Source: JBGSPQ01 sp964346765
Lineage (GTDB): Bacteria > Patescibacteriota > Gracilibacteria > UBA1369
NCBI GenBank assembly: GCA_964346765.1
Contig: CAYFWB010000004.1
Span: 1-64,000, forward strand
Direction: 5' to 3'
Length of the DNA stretch: 64,000 nucleotides
The first letter of the stretch is position 1; the number at the start of each line of letters is the position of its first letter. This document shows positions 17,550 to 25,945 of the stretch, one piece after another. The position numbers were made by a program, and so were the translations under genes. The notes beneath the pieces were generated by a model. It had not been told where the DNA came from. It did not search any database and was given only the letters and a program-made list of their open reading frames with translations.

Positions 17550-18425
17550 ATGGAATCTTTTGTTGAACATTTAGGTTTTTTACGAAAAAAAGCGCTGGAG
17601 TTGAGGATCGCTCTTTTGCACACTTTACATCACGCGCGGTCCGGACATTTGGGCGGTTCGCTTTCAATAATGGAGATTTTGGTGGCTCTTTATTATGGTA
17701 AATTGCCGGGAAGGCCGGTGATGCTTTTTGACCCTCAAAAACCGGGATCGCAGGATCAGGATTATTTTGTCCTTTCCAAAGGTCACGCCGGCCCGGCATG
17801 GTATACGGTTTTGGCTGATTTGGATTTTATTCCTCATGATGAATTGAAGCATTACAGACAGCTGGGAGGAATGCTTCAGGCTTATCCGGTCAAGAAAATT
17901 CCGGGGATCGTGCTTTCAACGGGGATTCCGGCTTATGGTCTGGCGGCGGCGGTGGGATTGGCCATGGCCTTGAAAATGGATAAAAATACAAACAGGGTTT
18001 TATGTCTTGTTGGTGATGGTGAACTGCAGGACGGACAGCTTTGGGAGGCGGCGCTTTTGGCAAGTCAGCATAAACTGGATAATTTAACTTTGATCGTGGA
18101 TTGGAACGGGTTGCAGATGGACGGGGTGGTGAGGTCGGTTGTCGGGATAGAGCCTGTTTCCGATAAGTTTGAGGCTTTCGGTTGGAAGAGCATTCCCGTT
18201 ACAAGCGGTCATAATTTTGAAGATTTTTTGATAGGTATCGAGAAGGCTTATGAGACTCAACGTAAACCGAGCGTGCTTATTTGCAGGACAATTAAAGGTA
18301 AGGGTGTGATTTTTGCCGAAAATAAGCCTTATTACCACGCGGAAGTTTTGAGTGATGAAGAGATGGAAGAAGCTTTGCCCGCGCTTGAGCATGAACTGGA
18401 AGAGTTGGAATCCCAGGAATTATAA
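17550..18425 (+). CDS. transketolase N-terminal subunit
   Basis: A 291-residue thiamine-diphosphate-binding half of a two-subunit transketolase. It has HHARSGHLGGSLSIMEIL, the SKGHAGPAWY segment and the metal/ThDP motif GDGELQDGQLWEA...DWNGLQ. It transfers two-carbon units in the non-oxidative pentose phosphate pathway. The C-terminal half is encoded at 19476-20420, separated from this gene by lepB and a DUF192 gene, whereas the two halves are usually adjacent. The gene starts 9 nt after folK. Confidence 0.93.
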   Translation: MESFVEHLGFLRKKALELRIALLHTLHHARSGHLGGSLSIMEILVALYYGKLPGRPVMLFDPQKPGSQDQDYFVLSKGHAGPAWYTVLADLDFIPHDELKHYRQLGGMLQAYPVKKIPGIVLSTGIPAYGLAAAVGLAMALKMDKNTNRVLCLVGDGELQDGQLWEAALLASQHKLDNLTLIVDWNGLQMDGVVRSVVGIEPVSDKFEAFGWKSIPVTSGHNFEDFLIGIEKAYETQRKPSVLICRTIKGKGVIFAENKPYYHAEVLSDEEMEEALPALEHELEELESQEL

Positions 18426-18429
18426 ATTT

Positions 18430-18936
18430 ATGAAAGCTTTTATTTTTTTATTATCGGTTTTGAGCCTGCGGGCGTTTAGTTTTTCATCTTTCATGATCGA
18501 GGGGCCGTCGATGGAGCCTTCTTTGCAGAACGGAGAAGTTATCATGATTAATGAATTTTTAAATTACGATCAGATTCGAAGGGGTGATATTGTTGTTTTT
18601 GCGCTGGATGATGATCCGGATTATTTTTATATTAAAAGAGTGATAGGTTTACCGGGTGAAAAGGTCAGAATTCGTGAGGACGGTATTTATGTTGATAATG
18701 AAGCCGGAACAGAAGGGAAATTATCGGAATCTTATTTGGGTGGTGATGCCAGTTCGGCTCCCGTGAATGAATCCTACAGGGATAATTATGAGCATACGTA
18801 TGCGGTTCCTATTGATAAATTTTTTGTTTTGGGTGATAACAGGGAACACAGTCTGGATTCAAGGTATTTTAAAAGTCCGTTTATTAAAAAGAATCAAATA
18901 AAAGGTAAATATTTGTTTAATATTATTGATTTATGA
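18430..18936 (+). CDS. lepB: signal peptidase I
   Basis: A 168-residue serine/lysine-dyad peptidase that removes Sec signal peptides. A short N-terminal membrane segment (AFIFLLSVLSLRAFSF) is followed by the catalytic serine in GPSMEPSL and the lysine in FYIKRVIGLPGE. The C-terminal box GDNREHSLDSR is present. The ATG at 18430 is preferred, since earlier in-frame starts fall inside tktN. The last 4 nt overlap the next gene (ATGA). Confidence 0.93.
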   Translation: MKAFIFLLSVLSLRAFSFSSFMIEGPSMEPSLQNGEVIMINEFLNYDQIRRGDIVVFALDDDPDYFYIKRVIGLPGEKVRIREDGIYVDNEAGTEGKLSESYLGGDASSAPVNESYRDNYEHTYAVPIDKFFVLGDNREHSLDSRYFKSPFIKKNQIKGKYLFNIIDL

Positions 18937-19463
18937 AAAAAGAGTTAACTAATTATTATCAATGGGGTTTCGCAGTATTGTCGTTGATTTTTATATTAGG
19001 TTTTGCGGGTTGTAATGCGGGTGATTTGTTACAGGACGATCAGGGTTTGGGTCAAAATGTTGTTTGGCTGAATGCCGGTGAAGTTGACGGATCTACTTTG
19101 ACAATCAATTCCAATAATGATTCATATACGTTTGATATTGAAATTGCCGATACGTCGGCGGAAAGATCTAAAGGTTTGATGTACAGGAAGTCGATGGAAG
19201 ATAATCATGGCATGCTATTTATTTTTGATGAAGAGGAGGAGCTTAATTTTTGGATGAAAAATACTTTGATTCCGCTTGATATGATTTTCTTTGATCATGA
19301 CTATAAAATAGTGCATATTCAGTATGAAGCTCAGCCTTGTAAAAAGGATCCGTGTGAAGTTATTTCTTCTTTAAAACCGGCTAAATATGTTCTGGAGGTG
19401 AAAGGCGGAGTTACAGAACGACTTGGGATTATGCCGGGGGATACTGCCAATGTTAATCTTTAA
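18933..19463 (+). CDS. DUF192 lipoprotein
   Basis: A 176-residue exported protein. The signal peptide ends in lipobox FAGC (about residue 26), and the DUF192 domain spans about residues 60-175 with the signature RSKGLMYRKSM...GMLFIFDEEEELNFWMKNTLIPLDMIFFD. The family is widespread, short and of unknown function. It overlaps lepB by 4 nt and precedes the transketolase C subunit by 12 nt. Confidence 0.9.
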   Translation: MKKELTNYYQWGFAVLSLIFILGFAGCNAGDLLQDDQGLGQNVVWLNAGEVDGSTLTINSNNDSYTFDIEIADTSAERSKGLMYRKSMEDNHGMLFIFDEEEELNFWMKNTLIPLDMIFFDHDYKIVHIQYEAQPCKKDPCEVISSLKPAKYVLEVKGGVTERLGIMPGDTANVNL

Positions 19464-19475
19464 CGGGAATTGATA

Positions 19476-20420
19476 ATGAGAACTTATCCTGAAGAACAGA
19501 TATCGATACAAAAAGTTTGCGCCGATGAATTGGTGAAAGTTGCCGGTAAATATAAGAATTTTGTGATTTTGGAAGCCAACGTGGGACCGAGTTCGGGTTT
19601 GCAGAGTTTTGCTAAACAGTTTCCGGACAGACATTTTAGGTTTGGGAATTCTTTAAGGGCAATGGTGGCGGCGTCGGCCGGGTTCGTGGCAAGAGGTAAG
19701 ATTCCGCTTATTTTTGCTTACGGCATTCCGGTTACGGGTCGCGCCTGGGACTCGATTCGTAATTTTATTTGTGCGCAGAATTTGAACGTGAAAATTTTTG
19801 GTTTGCATGCGGGAATTTTAAACGCGGAGGAAGGTGTTTTGAATCAGCCATTGGAGGATGTGGCGATTATGCGGTCGTTGCCGGGAATGAAAGTTGTCGC
19901 CCCGGCCGACGCGGTGGAGACGCGGGCGGCGTTGGATGTGATGCTTCTTGATTATGGACCGGTTTATATGCGTCTTTTGCATTTGCCTTTGCCTAATTTG
20001 TTTAATATTAAGCATAAGTTTGTTTTCGGTAAGGGTAATATTTATAAGGGCGGTACAGATCTTTGTATTTTTTCTTACGGTACTACTATGCATACCGCGT
20101 TGGACGCGGCAGATATTCTGGAAAGGAAAAAGATTTCCACGATGGTCGTAAATATGTCTTCATTGAATCCGGTGGACGAAAATTTAATTGTGGAATGCGC
20201 TAAAGCGGTAGATAGACTGGTAACGGTGGAAGATCATCAAATCCAGGGCGGTCTTGGAACAGCGGTATGCGAGGTTTTGAGTACGCATTATCCGGCCAAG
20301 ATTTTGCGTTTTGGCATGGATGGGTTCGCAGAATCTGCAAAAGTGGATGATTTGTATAAAAAGTATGAACTGGACGGCGTTGGAATTGCAGATCAGATAG
20401 GGGCCTGGCTAAGTAAGTGA
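19476..20420 (+). CDS. transketolase C-terminal subunit
   Basis: A 314-residue pyrimidine-binding and C-terminal half of transketolase. It has VILEANVGPSSGLQSFAKQFPDR, FRFGNSLRAMVAASAGFVARG, the HAGILNAEEGVLNQPLEDVAIMRSLP region and TVEDHQIQGGLGTAV. I chose ATG 19476 rather than the upstream TTG at 19470. It should assemble with the subunit at 17550-18425. The gene ends in TGA, which shows TGA is a stop codon here. Confidence 0.92.
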   Translation: MRTYPEEQISIQKVCADELVKVAGKYKNFVILEANVGPSSGLQSFAKQFPDRHFRFGNSLRAMVAASAGFVARGKIPLIFAYGIPVTGRAWDSIRNFICAQNLNVKIFGLHAGILNAEEGVLNQPLEDVAIMRSLPGMKVVAPADAVETRAALDVMLLDYGPVYMRLLHLPLPNLFNIKHKFVFGKGNIYKGGTDLCIFSYGTTMHTALDAADILERKKISTMVVNMSSLNPVDENLIVECAKAVDRLVTVEDHQIQGGLGTAVCEVLSTHYPAKILRFGMDGFAESAKVDDLYKKYELDGVGIADQIGAWLSK

Positions 20421-20469
20421 TTCAAGCTCCTTGTTTTTTTAATGCGTTTTGTCCGGTTTCGCGTCAATA

Positions 20470-22947
20470 TTATTTGTAATCCCAAACCCAGTTTTCTACT
20501 TCATCCATGTCTTTGCCGTATTTGCGGATGTATTTTTCGTGGTCTCGCAGAAATTTTTTGTATTTTTTAATCAGCCGGCCAGCTTTGCGTTTTGTTACGG
20601 GATTTATATGTCCCGCTTTTTTTAAAGCGTCTATTACAAGGTGATACCTACTGGTGCGGTTTAAGACCATCATTTCAAAAGGAGTTGTTGTGGTTCCTTC
20701 TTCCTGATAACCGTGGATAGAGAATCTTTCGGCATGCTTATGACCGAAAACCAGATTTTTAATAACACCGGGATAGCCGTGAAAGTTGTAGATAATGGGT
20801 CTGTTTTTGGTAAAGAATTTTTCGAACTCTTTGTTTCCGATCGCCAGTGGGGTTCTTTCGTCACCGATTCCCAGAGCCGTAAGTTCGGAAATGTTAACGA
20901 ATCTGATTTTAAATTCGGGCGCGTCTTTTCTTAAGATTGAAATCGCTGCCATGGATTCTTTAATCATGGCGTCGCCGGAAGCGGCCATTACAACATCGGG
21001 TTTTTTCGCGTGTGAAGGGTTGATCCAGTCCCAAACGGCTATGCCTTTTTTAATTTCTTTCTTGGCCTGCGCGACTGTGATCCATTGCGGCATGAATTGT
21101 TTTGATGAAACAATTACGTTAATGCTGTTTTCTCTTTTAAAACAGTCTTCAAGTGTAACTACCATGGCGTTGGCGTCGCACGGGAAGTAGACACTGCAGA
21201 ATTTTCCGTGTTTTTCGATGATGTTGCTTACAAATCCGGGATTTTGATGAGAGAATCCGTTGTGTTCTTGTCTCCAGCCGAGGCTGGAAAGGATGATGTT
21301 CATTGAAGCCACCGGATTTCTCCATTTTACTCTTAATGCTTGTTTGATGAATTTGGCGTATTGGTCGACCATGCTGGCCACGATCATGGCGAATGCTTCA
21401 TAGGTGACGAAAATTCCGTGTCGTCCGGTTAAGAGGTAACCTTGGAGCCAACCTATTAAGTTGTGTTCACTTAAGACTTCCATTACGCGGCCGTCAGGCG
21501 CCAGGTGGGTGTCATAGTCTTTGGTCGGCCATAAAAAAGCGCGGTTTGTAACTTCGAATAAGGATTGGTATTTGTTGGATTCCGTTTCATCGGGGCAGAA
21601 AAAGCGGAAGTTTTTTTGTCCGGAATTCAGTTTGAAAATATCCCGCATATAGTCGGAAGAAACTCCGGTGTTTCTGTGAGAAGATTTTGGGTTTTTTTTG
21701 CTGATTACAACTTCGTGTTTTTTGGGGTCGGGCAGATTTAGTTCTTTGTGAATTTTTTTGTCGGGGTTGGTGTGGGGATTCATGCCCATGCGGTTTTTCC
21801 CTTTTGGCACGAATTTAATCACCTCCCTGAGTGGCTGCCCTTTTGCGTCAATTAGTTCATGGATTTTGTAACTTTCGAGCCAATGTTTGACCGCCTTGAA
21901 ATCTTCTTTGGAGTGGGCGGGGTCGCATGGGATCCCATGTGATCTGTATGTCCCTTCGATTTTTTCATTGTGCAGGGTTTCGATTCCCGACCATCCTTTT
22001 TCCGATCTTACAATCAGCATCGGCCAACGGGGTCGTAGAACAACATTTGATTTTCTCGCTTTCTTTTGGATAGATTTGATCTTTTGGTAGGCCGACTCGA
22101 AGCCGTTGATAAGTTCTTGATGATCTTTAGCTCTGGCTTTTCTGAAATCCAGTATTTTCGGTTCATATCCGTATCCGGAAAATAATTCTGTCAGTTCTTT
22201 GTCACTCATGTACGCGTAAATTGTTGGTCCGGTTATTTTGTAACCGTTGGCGTGAAGAATCGGCAAAACGGCTCCGGATTCTTTGGGATTAAGATATTTG
22301 ATGCTTTGCCATGCTGAAGCAAGTGGTCCGGTTTCGGCTTCTCCATCTCCCACAACGCAGGCCGCGATTAAGTCGGGGTTATCCATGACCGAACCAAACG
22401 CTGTTGCCAGTGAGTATCCCAGTTCGCCGCCTTCCAGAATGGAACCGGGTGTGCCGGGGTTGGTGTGGCTTGGAAATCCGTCGGGCCAACTGAACATTTG
22501 TAGCAGTTTGGTTGTACCTTTTTTATCTCTGGTTAAGTATGGATAGTAATGCTTCATTGTTTCTTCCGCGAAAAGGTTTGCCAAAACGGCAGGGGCGCCG
22601 TGTCCGGGTCCGCAGACGTAATAAATATTGGCGTCGTTATGTTTAGAAATAAGATAGTTAAGATGAGCGTAGATCAGATTCAACCCGGGCACGGTGCCCC
22701 AATGTCCAAGTACTCTTTCTTTTATGTGATCAAGTTTAAGTTCTTTTTCCAGTAGGGCGTTTTCTTTCAAATAAAGCTGGCCGGCTCCAAGATAGTTTAC
22801 GTAACGTAAATATTTTGTGAGCCAGGTGATCGCTTCTTGATTTTTAATTGGCACGGTTTTGATAGTTTTTTTTGTGATTTTCTTTTTGAGCGCAGTCGTG
22901 TTTTTTGAACTTTTTTTATTTGTTTTGGCACTTTTGGGAGAAGTCAT
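20470..22947 (-). CDS. xfp: xylulose-5-phosphate/fructose-6-phosphate phosphoketolase
   Basis: An 825-residue ThDP enzyme that cleaves xylulose-5-P or fructose-6-P with phosphate to acetyl-phosphate. Signatures include GHWGTVPGLN, GPGHGAPA, the ThDP motif GDGEAETGP, SHQNPGFVSN and the C-terminal WVWDYK end. About 40 extra Lys/Thr-rich residues precede the usual start, and the frame is open throughout. It is transcribed convergently with the transketolase gene. With transketolase, Rpe and RpiA it would feed pentose and hexose phosphates to acetyl-P and ATP. Confidence 0.97.
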   Translation of the reverse strand: MTSPKSAKTNKKSSKNTTALKKKITKKTIKTVPIKNQEAITWLTKYLRYVNYLGAGQLYLKENALLEKELKLDHIKERVLGHWGTVPGLNLIYAHLNYLISKHNDANIYYVCGPGHGAPAVLANLFAEETMKHYYPYLTRDKKGTTKLLQMFSWPDGFPSHTNPGTPGSILEGGELGYSLATAFGSVMDNPDLIAACVVGDGEAETGPLASAWQSIKYLNPKESGAVLPILHANGYKITGPTIYAYMSDKELTELFSGYGYEPKILDFRKARAKDHQELINGFESAYQKIKSIQKKARKSNVVLRPRWPMLIVRSEKGWSGIETLHNEKIEGTYRSHGIPCDPAHSKEDFKAVKHWLESYKIHELIDAKGQPLREVIKFVPKGKNRMGMNPHTNPDKKIHKELNLPDPKKHEVVISKKNPKSSHRNTGVSSDYMRDIFKLNSGQKNFRFFCPDETESNKYQSLFEVTNRAFLWPTKDYDTHLAPDGRVMEVLSEHNLIGWLQGYLLTGRHGIFVTYEAFAMIVASMVDQYAKFIKQALRVKWRNPVASMNIILSSLGWRQEHNGFSHQNPGFVSNIIEKHGKFCSVYFPCDANAMVVTLEDCFKRENSINVIVSSKQFMPQWITVAQAKKEIKKGIAVWDWINPSHAKKPDVVMAASGDAMIKESMAAISILRKDAPEFKIRFVNISELTALGIGDERTPLAIGNKEFEKFFTKNRPIIYNFHGYPGVIKNLVFGHKHAERFSIHGYQEEGTTTTPFEMMVLNRTSRYHLVIDALKKAGHINPVTKRKAGRLIKKYKKFLRDHEKYIRKYGKDMDEVENWVWDYK

Positions 22948-22978
22948 ATCTAAAGGGATTATTTTTTGTCTGTGGATT

Positions 22979-22984
22979 ATTATA
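22979..22984 (-). promoter_or_regulatory. -10 box for xfp
   Basis: A perfect TATAAT on the minus strand, 32-37 nt before the xfp start codon. No convincing -35. It lies in the 137-nt divergent xfp/prs region. Confidence 0.4.
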
Positions 22985-23026
22985 GTCCTTTATGCTTAAT
23001 ATTAACATTAAAAAAGGTACCTTGCA

Positions 23027-23054
23027 TTGATTTTGATGGTTTTTTTGTTATGAT
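23027..23054 (+). promoter_or_regulatory. candidate promoter for prs
   Basis: TTGATT (23027-23032), a 16-nt spacer and TATGAT (23049-23054) lie 30 nt before the prs ATG. Both hexamers are near consensus. Confidence 0.5.
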
Positions 23055-23084
23055 CGTGGCAAGATTCATCAATTAAATTAAAGT

Positions 23085-24020
23085 ATGCATACGGCTTTAA
23101 AATTATTCGCGGGAACATCTCACCCTGGACTTGCCGAAGAAATCGGTAAAAATTTGCATGCGCCGGTTGAAGAAATGGTGGTAAAAAGATTCGCCTGTAA
23201 TGAAATTTACGCGCGGCCAAGGTATTCAGTTAGGGGTTGTAACGCTTTTGTCTTGCAAACCTGCACAGATAAAGTGAATGATGAACTGATGGAACTTTTT
23301 ATAATTATTGATGCTCTGAAAAGATCTTTCGCCGGCAGAATTCATGTTGTGATGCCGCATTATGGATACGCCAGACAAGACCGGGTGGCTACTCCAAGAG
23401 AACCGATTTCCGCTAAATTGATGGCGGATTTGATATCGGCCGCGGGAGCGGATCATGTTATTACGATGAATTTACATTCGGATCAGGAACAGGGATTTTT
23501 TGATTTTCCGGTTGATAACCTGGATTCGCATAAATTGTTCGCCGAGTATTTCAGAAAGAAAAAGTTAAAAGATTTGGTTGTTGTCGCTCCGGATACGGGC
23601 GCGGCCAAAAACGCCAAAAGTTTAGCCGATATGATCGGCGCGGAGCTTGCGATTTTGCATAAAACCAGACCGGCGCATAATGTCTCCGAAGTAACACAGG
23701 TTGTTGGTGACGTAACGGATAAAACCTGTTTGGTTTTTGATGACATGATTGATACAGCCGGTACTGTGGTTAGCGGTAAGGAGGCTTTATTGAAGAGGGG
23801 CGCCAATCCGGATGTTTACCTGGGAGCGGTACATCCCGTATTTTCTAATCCGGCAGTTACAAGACTTAAGGCGGCTGGATTTAAAGAAGTGGTTGTAAGT
23901 AATTCAATTCCTTTAGGGCATGAAAAGCAATTTGAAGGATTAAAGGTTATTTCGGTGGCTGAACTGCTTGCAAAGACCATTCAAAATGTACATAAATACA
24001 AGTCAGTTACAAATATTTAG
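23085..24020 (+). CDS. prs: ribose-phosphate pyrophosphokinase
   Basis: A 311-residue enzyme making PRPP from ribose-5-phosphate and ATP. It has the ATP-binding YGYARQDRV flexible loop (the usual final Lys is Val), NLHSDQEQGFFD, and the PRPP-binding loop VFDDMIDTAGT. It links the pentose phosphate genes here to nucleotide synthesis. It is followed 15 nt later by the RpiB-like gene and then rpiA, a sensible ribose-phosphate unit. Confidence 0.95.
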   Translation: MHTALKLFAGTSHPGLAEEIGKNLHAPVEEMVVKRFACNEIYARPRYSVRGCNAFVLQTCTDKVNDELMELFIIIDALKRSFAGRIHVVMPHYGYARQDRVATPREPISAKLMADLISAAGADHVITMNLHSDQEQGFFDFPVDNLDSHKLFAEYFRKKKLKDLVVVAPDTGAAKNAKSLADMIGAELAILHKTRPAHNVSEVTQVVGDVTDKTCLVFDDMIDTAGTVVSGKEALLKRGANPDVYLGAVHPVFSNPAVTRLKAAGFKEVVVSNSIPLGHEKQFEGLKVISVAELLAKTIQNVHKYKSVTNI

Positions 24021-24035
24021 TTAACCCGATTTCTA

Positions 24036-24296
24036 ATGGCTGATAAAAAAAGGACGATTTACTTTGGCAGTGACCGCGAAGGTTACGAACTTAAAAAAGA
24101 TCTTGAAGTTTTTTTGCAATCCAAAGGTTACGATATGATTGATCTGGGATTATTTAAGGATGATGACATAGGTTTCGATAACATTGTTAGAGAAGTGCAG
24201 GATAAAGTTTCTGAACGGGAAAATTCTTTGGGTGTCGTGTTTTTTGGTAGAAGGGATAAAGTAGAAAAATCTAAGAAAGATGATAAGCAGTCTTGA
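24036..24296 (+). CDS. truncated RpiB/LacAB-like protein
   Basis: An 86-residue protein matching only the N-terminal half of ribose-5-phosphate isomerase B (IYFGSDREGYELKKDLEVFLQSKGYDMIDLG). Complete RpiB is about 145 residues. The catalytic cysteine and GTGIG anion loop that should follow are replaced by VVFFGRRDKVEKSKKDDKQS and a stop, so isomerase activity is not expected. The TGA stop overlaps the rpiA ATG, so translation may be coupled. It may be a decayed gene or a small regulatory or partner protein for RpiA; the reading frame and codon use look maintained. Confidence 0.75.
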   Translation: MADKKRTIYFGSDREGYELKKDLEVFLQSKGYDMIDLGLFKDDDIGFDNIVREVQDKVSERENSLGVVFFGRRDKVEKSKKDDKQS

Positions 24297-24988
24297 TGGA
24301 TCAACAGAAATTAAAAAAAACGGCGGCGGCCAAAGCTTTGGAGTTCGTGAAGGACGGAATGGTGCTTGGGCTTGGTTCCGGATCCACTGCGGGCGAATTT
24401 GTGAAACAGCTTGCCAATAAAGTTAGGGATGGTGAATTGAAAAATATTGTGGGCATACCGACTTCGGAAGCAACGGGTTTGTTGGCGGAGGAAAACGGAA
24501 TTAAGCTGGCGTCTTTGGATGATCATGAAAAAATCGACCTGGCTATTGACGGCGCGGATGAAGTTGATCCTGATTTGCAGTTGATCAAGGGCTTGGGTAA
24601 AGCTCTTTTAAGGGAAAAGATGACGGAAATTCATGCTGAAAAGTTTATTGTTATTGTAGATGCTTCCAAAGTCGTAAAAAAGCTTGGTGAAAAGTGTCCG
24701 TTGCCGGTTGAAATTGTGCCTTTTGCCTATGGGTCGACAATCAATTTTTTTAATTCTTTACCGGGATGTAAAGCGGAATTGTGGCTGGAAGATAATGATG
24801 AACCGACAGAAACGGATAACGGAAATTATCTTGCTAAGTGTTATTTTGAAAAAGGGATTGATGATCCTCATAAAATCGGTGAAATGCTGGCCGGACGGCC
24901 CGGTGTTGTTGAGCACGGTCTTTTTCTTGATATGGCTTCCAAGGTTATTGTGGCTGAAGAGTCGGGTATTCAGATTATGGAGAAGTAA
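24296..24988 (+). CDS. rpiA: ribose-5-phosphate isomerase A
   Basis: A 230-residue enzyme converting ribose-5-P to ribulose-5-P. It has GLGSGSTAGEFV, GIPTSEATG, the catalytic region DLAIDGADEVDPDLQLIKGLGKALLREKM and the KLGEKCPLPVEIVPF motif. ATG 24296 overlaps the previous gene's TGA; a TTG at 24293 is less likely. An insert near LWLEDNDEPTETDNG fits the normal family loop. Confidence 0.95.
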   Translation: MDQQKLKKTAAAKALEFVKDGMVLGLGSGSTAGEFVKQLANKVRDGELKNIVGIPTSEATGLLAEENGIKLASLDDHEKIDLAIDGADEVDPDLQLIKGLGKALLREKMTEIHAEKFIVIVDASKVVKKLGEKCPLPVEIVPFAYGSTINFFNSLPGCKAELWLEDNDEPTETDNGNYLAKCYFEKGIDDPHKIGEMLAGRPGVVEHGLFLDMASKVIVAEESGIQIMEK

Positions 24989-25202
24989 TTAATTTTTCAA
25001 ATCGCATGGGAGATTTTAATTCCTCAGTCGTCTATCGGCATTTGGATTTTTGTTGGATTTAGCTGTTCGGGAGTAGTTTGTGGTTTCGGCATGATTGTTT
25101 TGGCGTGCGGTTTTTGGTGGATATTAAATAGTATTATAAAGTTGTTGGTTGGTTGCTAAAAAAGAATAAGCCTGTGATCTGTAAAAAAACGCGGTCTTGG
25201 TG

Positions 25203-25208
25203 TATAAT
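25203..25208 (+). promoter_or_regulatory. -10 box immediately before rpe
   Basis: TATAAT ends 6 nt before the rpe ATG at 25215. If used, transcription would begin at or next to the start codon, giving a leaderless mRNA. The -35 region is weak. The rest of the 226-nt gap upstream (24989-25202) shows no recognisable feature. Confidence 0.45.
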
Positions 25209-25214
25209 TGATGT

Positions 25215-25841
25215 ATGAAAATACAAATCGCACCATCAATACTTTCGGCGGATTTTGGCAAGATTAATGAAGAGATTGCCAGCGTGGAGGATCATGTGGA
25301 ACTTATTCATCTTGATGTGATGGATGGGCATTTTGTGCCGAATATTACTTTCGGGCAGGCGGTGATTAAGTGTTTGAAAACAAAATTGCCGATGGATTGT
25401 CATTTAATGATTGATAATCCGGGAAGATATATTGAGCAGTTCGCGAAAGCGGGTGTTTCAGTTTTGACCGTGCATCAGGAAGTTTGTCCGCATCTGCATA
25501 GAGTGATTCAGCAGATTAAGTCGGTTGGGGTAAAAGCGGCGGTTTCTTTGAACCCTTCAACACCGATTGACAGCCTGGCGGATGTTTTGGACGATTTGGA
25601 TATGGTTTTGATTATGAGTGTGAATCCGGGATTCGGCGGGCAAAAATTTATCCTTCAAGCTTTGGATAAAATCAGGAAATTGCGGGAAATGAAACCTGAT
25701 TTGGATATTGAAGTGGACGGAGGAATCAATGCTGAAACGGCAAAAATGTGTATCGAGGCCGGAGCGAATATTCTGGTTTCGGGTTCTTATATTTTTAAAG
25801 CGGAGGACAGATTGAAAGCGATTGAAAGCCTGAGGGGATAA
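25215..25841 (+). CDS. rpe: ribulose-phosphate 3-epimerase
   Basis: A 208-residue TIM-barrel enzyme that interconverts ribulose-5-P and xylulose-5-P, the substrate for transketolase and phosphoketolase. It has SILSADFGKINEEI, HLDVMDGHFVPNITFG, CHLMIDNP, MSVNPGFGGQKF and VDGGIN, covering the metal ligands and catalytic aspartates. Slightly shorter than the usual 220 but complete. Confidence 0.96.
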   Translation: MKIQIAPSILSADFGKINEEIASVEDHVELIHLDVMDGHFVPNITFGQAVIKCLKTKLPMDCHLMIDNPGRYIEQFAKAGVSVLTVHQEVCPHLHRVIQQIKSVGVKAAVSLNPSTPIDSLADVLDDLDMVLIMSVNPGFGGQKFILQALDKIRKLREMKPDLDIEVDGGINAETAKMCIEAGANILVSGSYIFKAEDRLKAIESLRG

Positions 25842-25945
25842 TTTTGGCAATGCGTAGCTTTGAATATTACAAAGTGTGATTATTTCTTGTGTTTGTTTTT
25901 GGATTTTTGATATAACGGGGATAAGATCACTTAACCAATTTTCAA

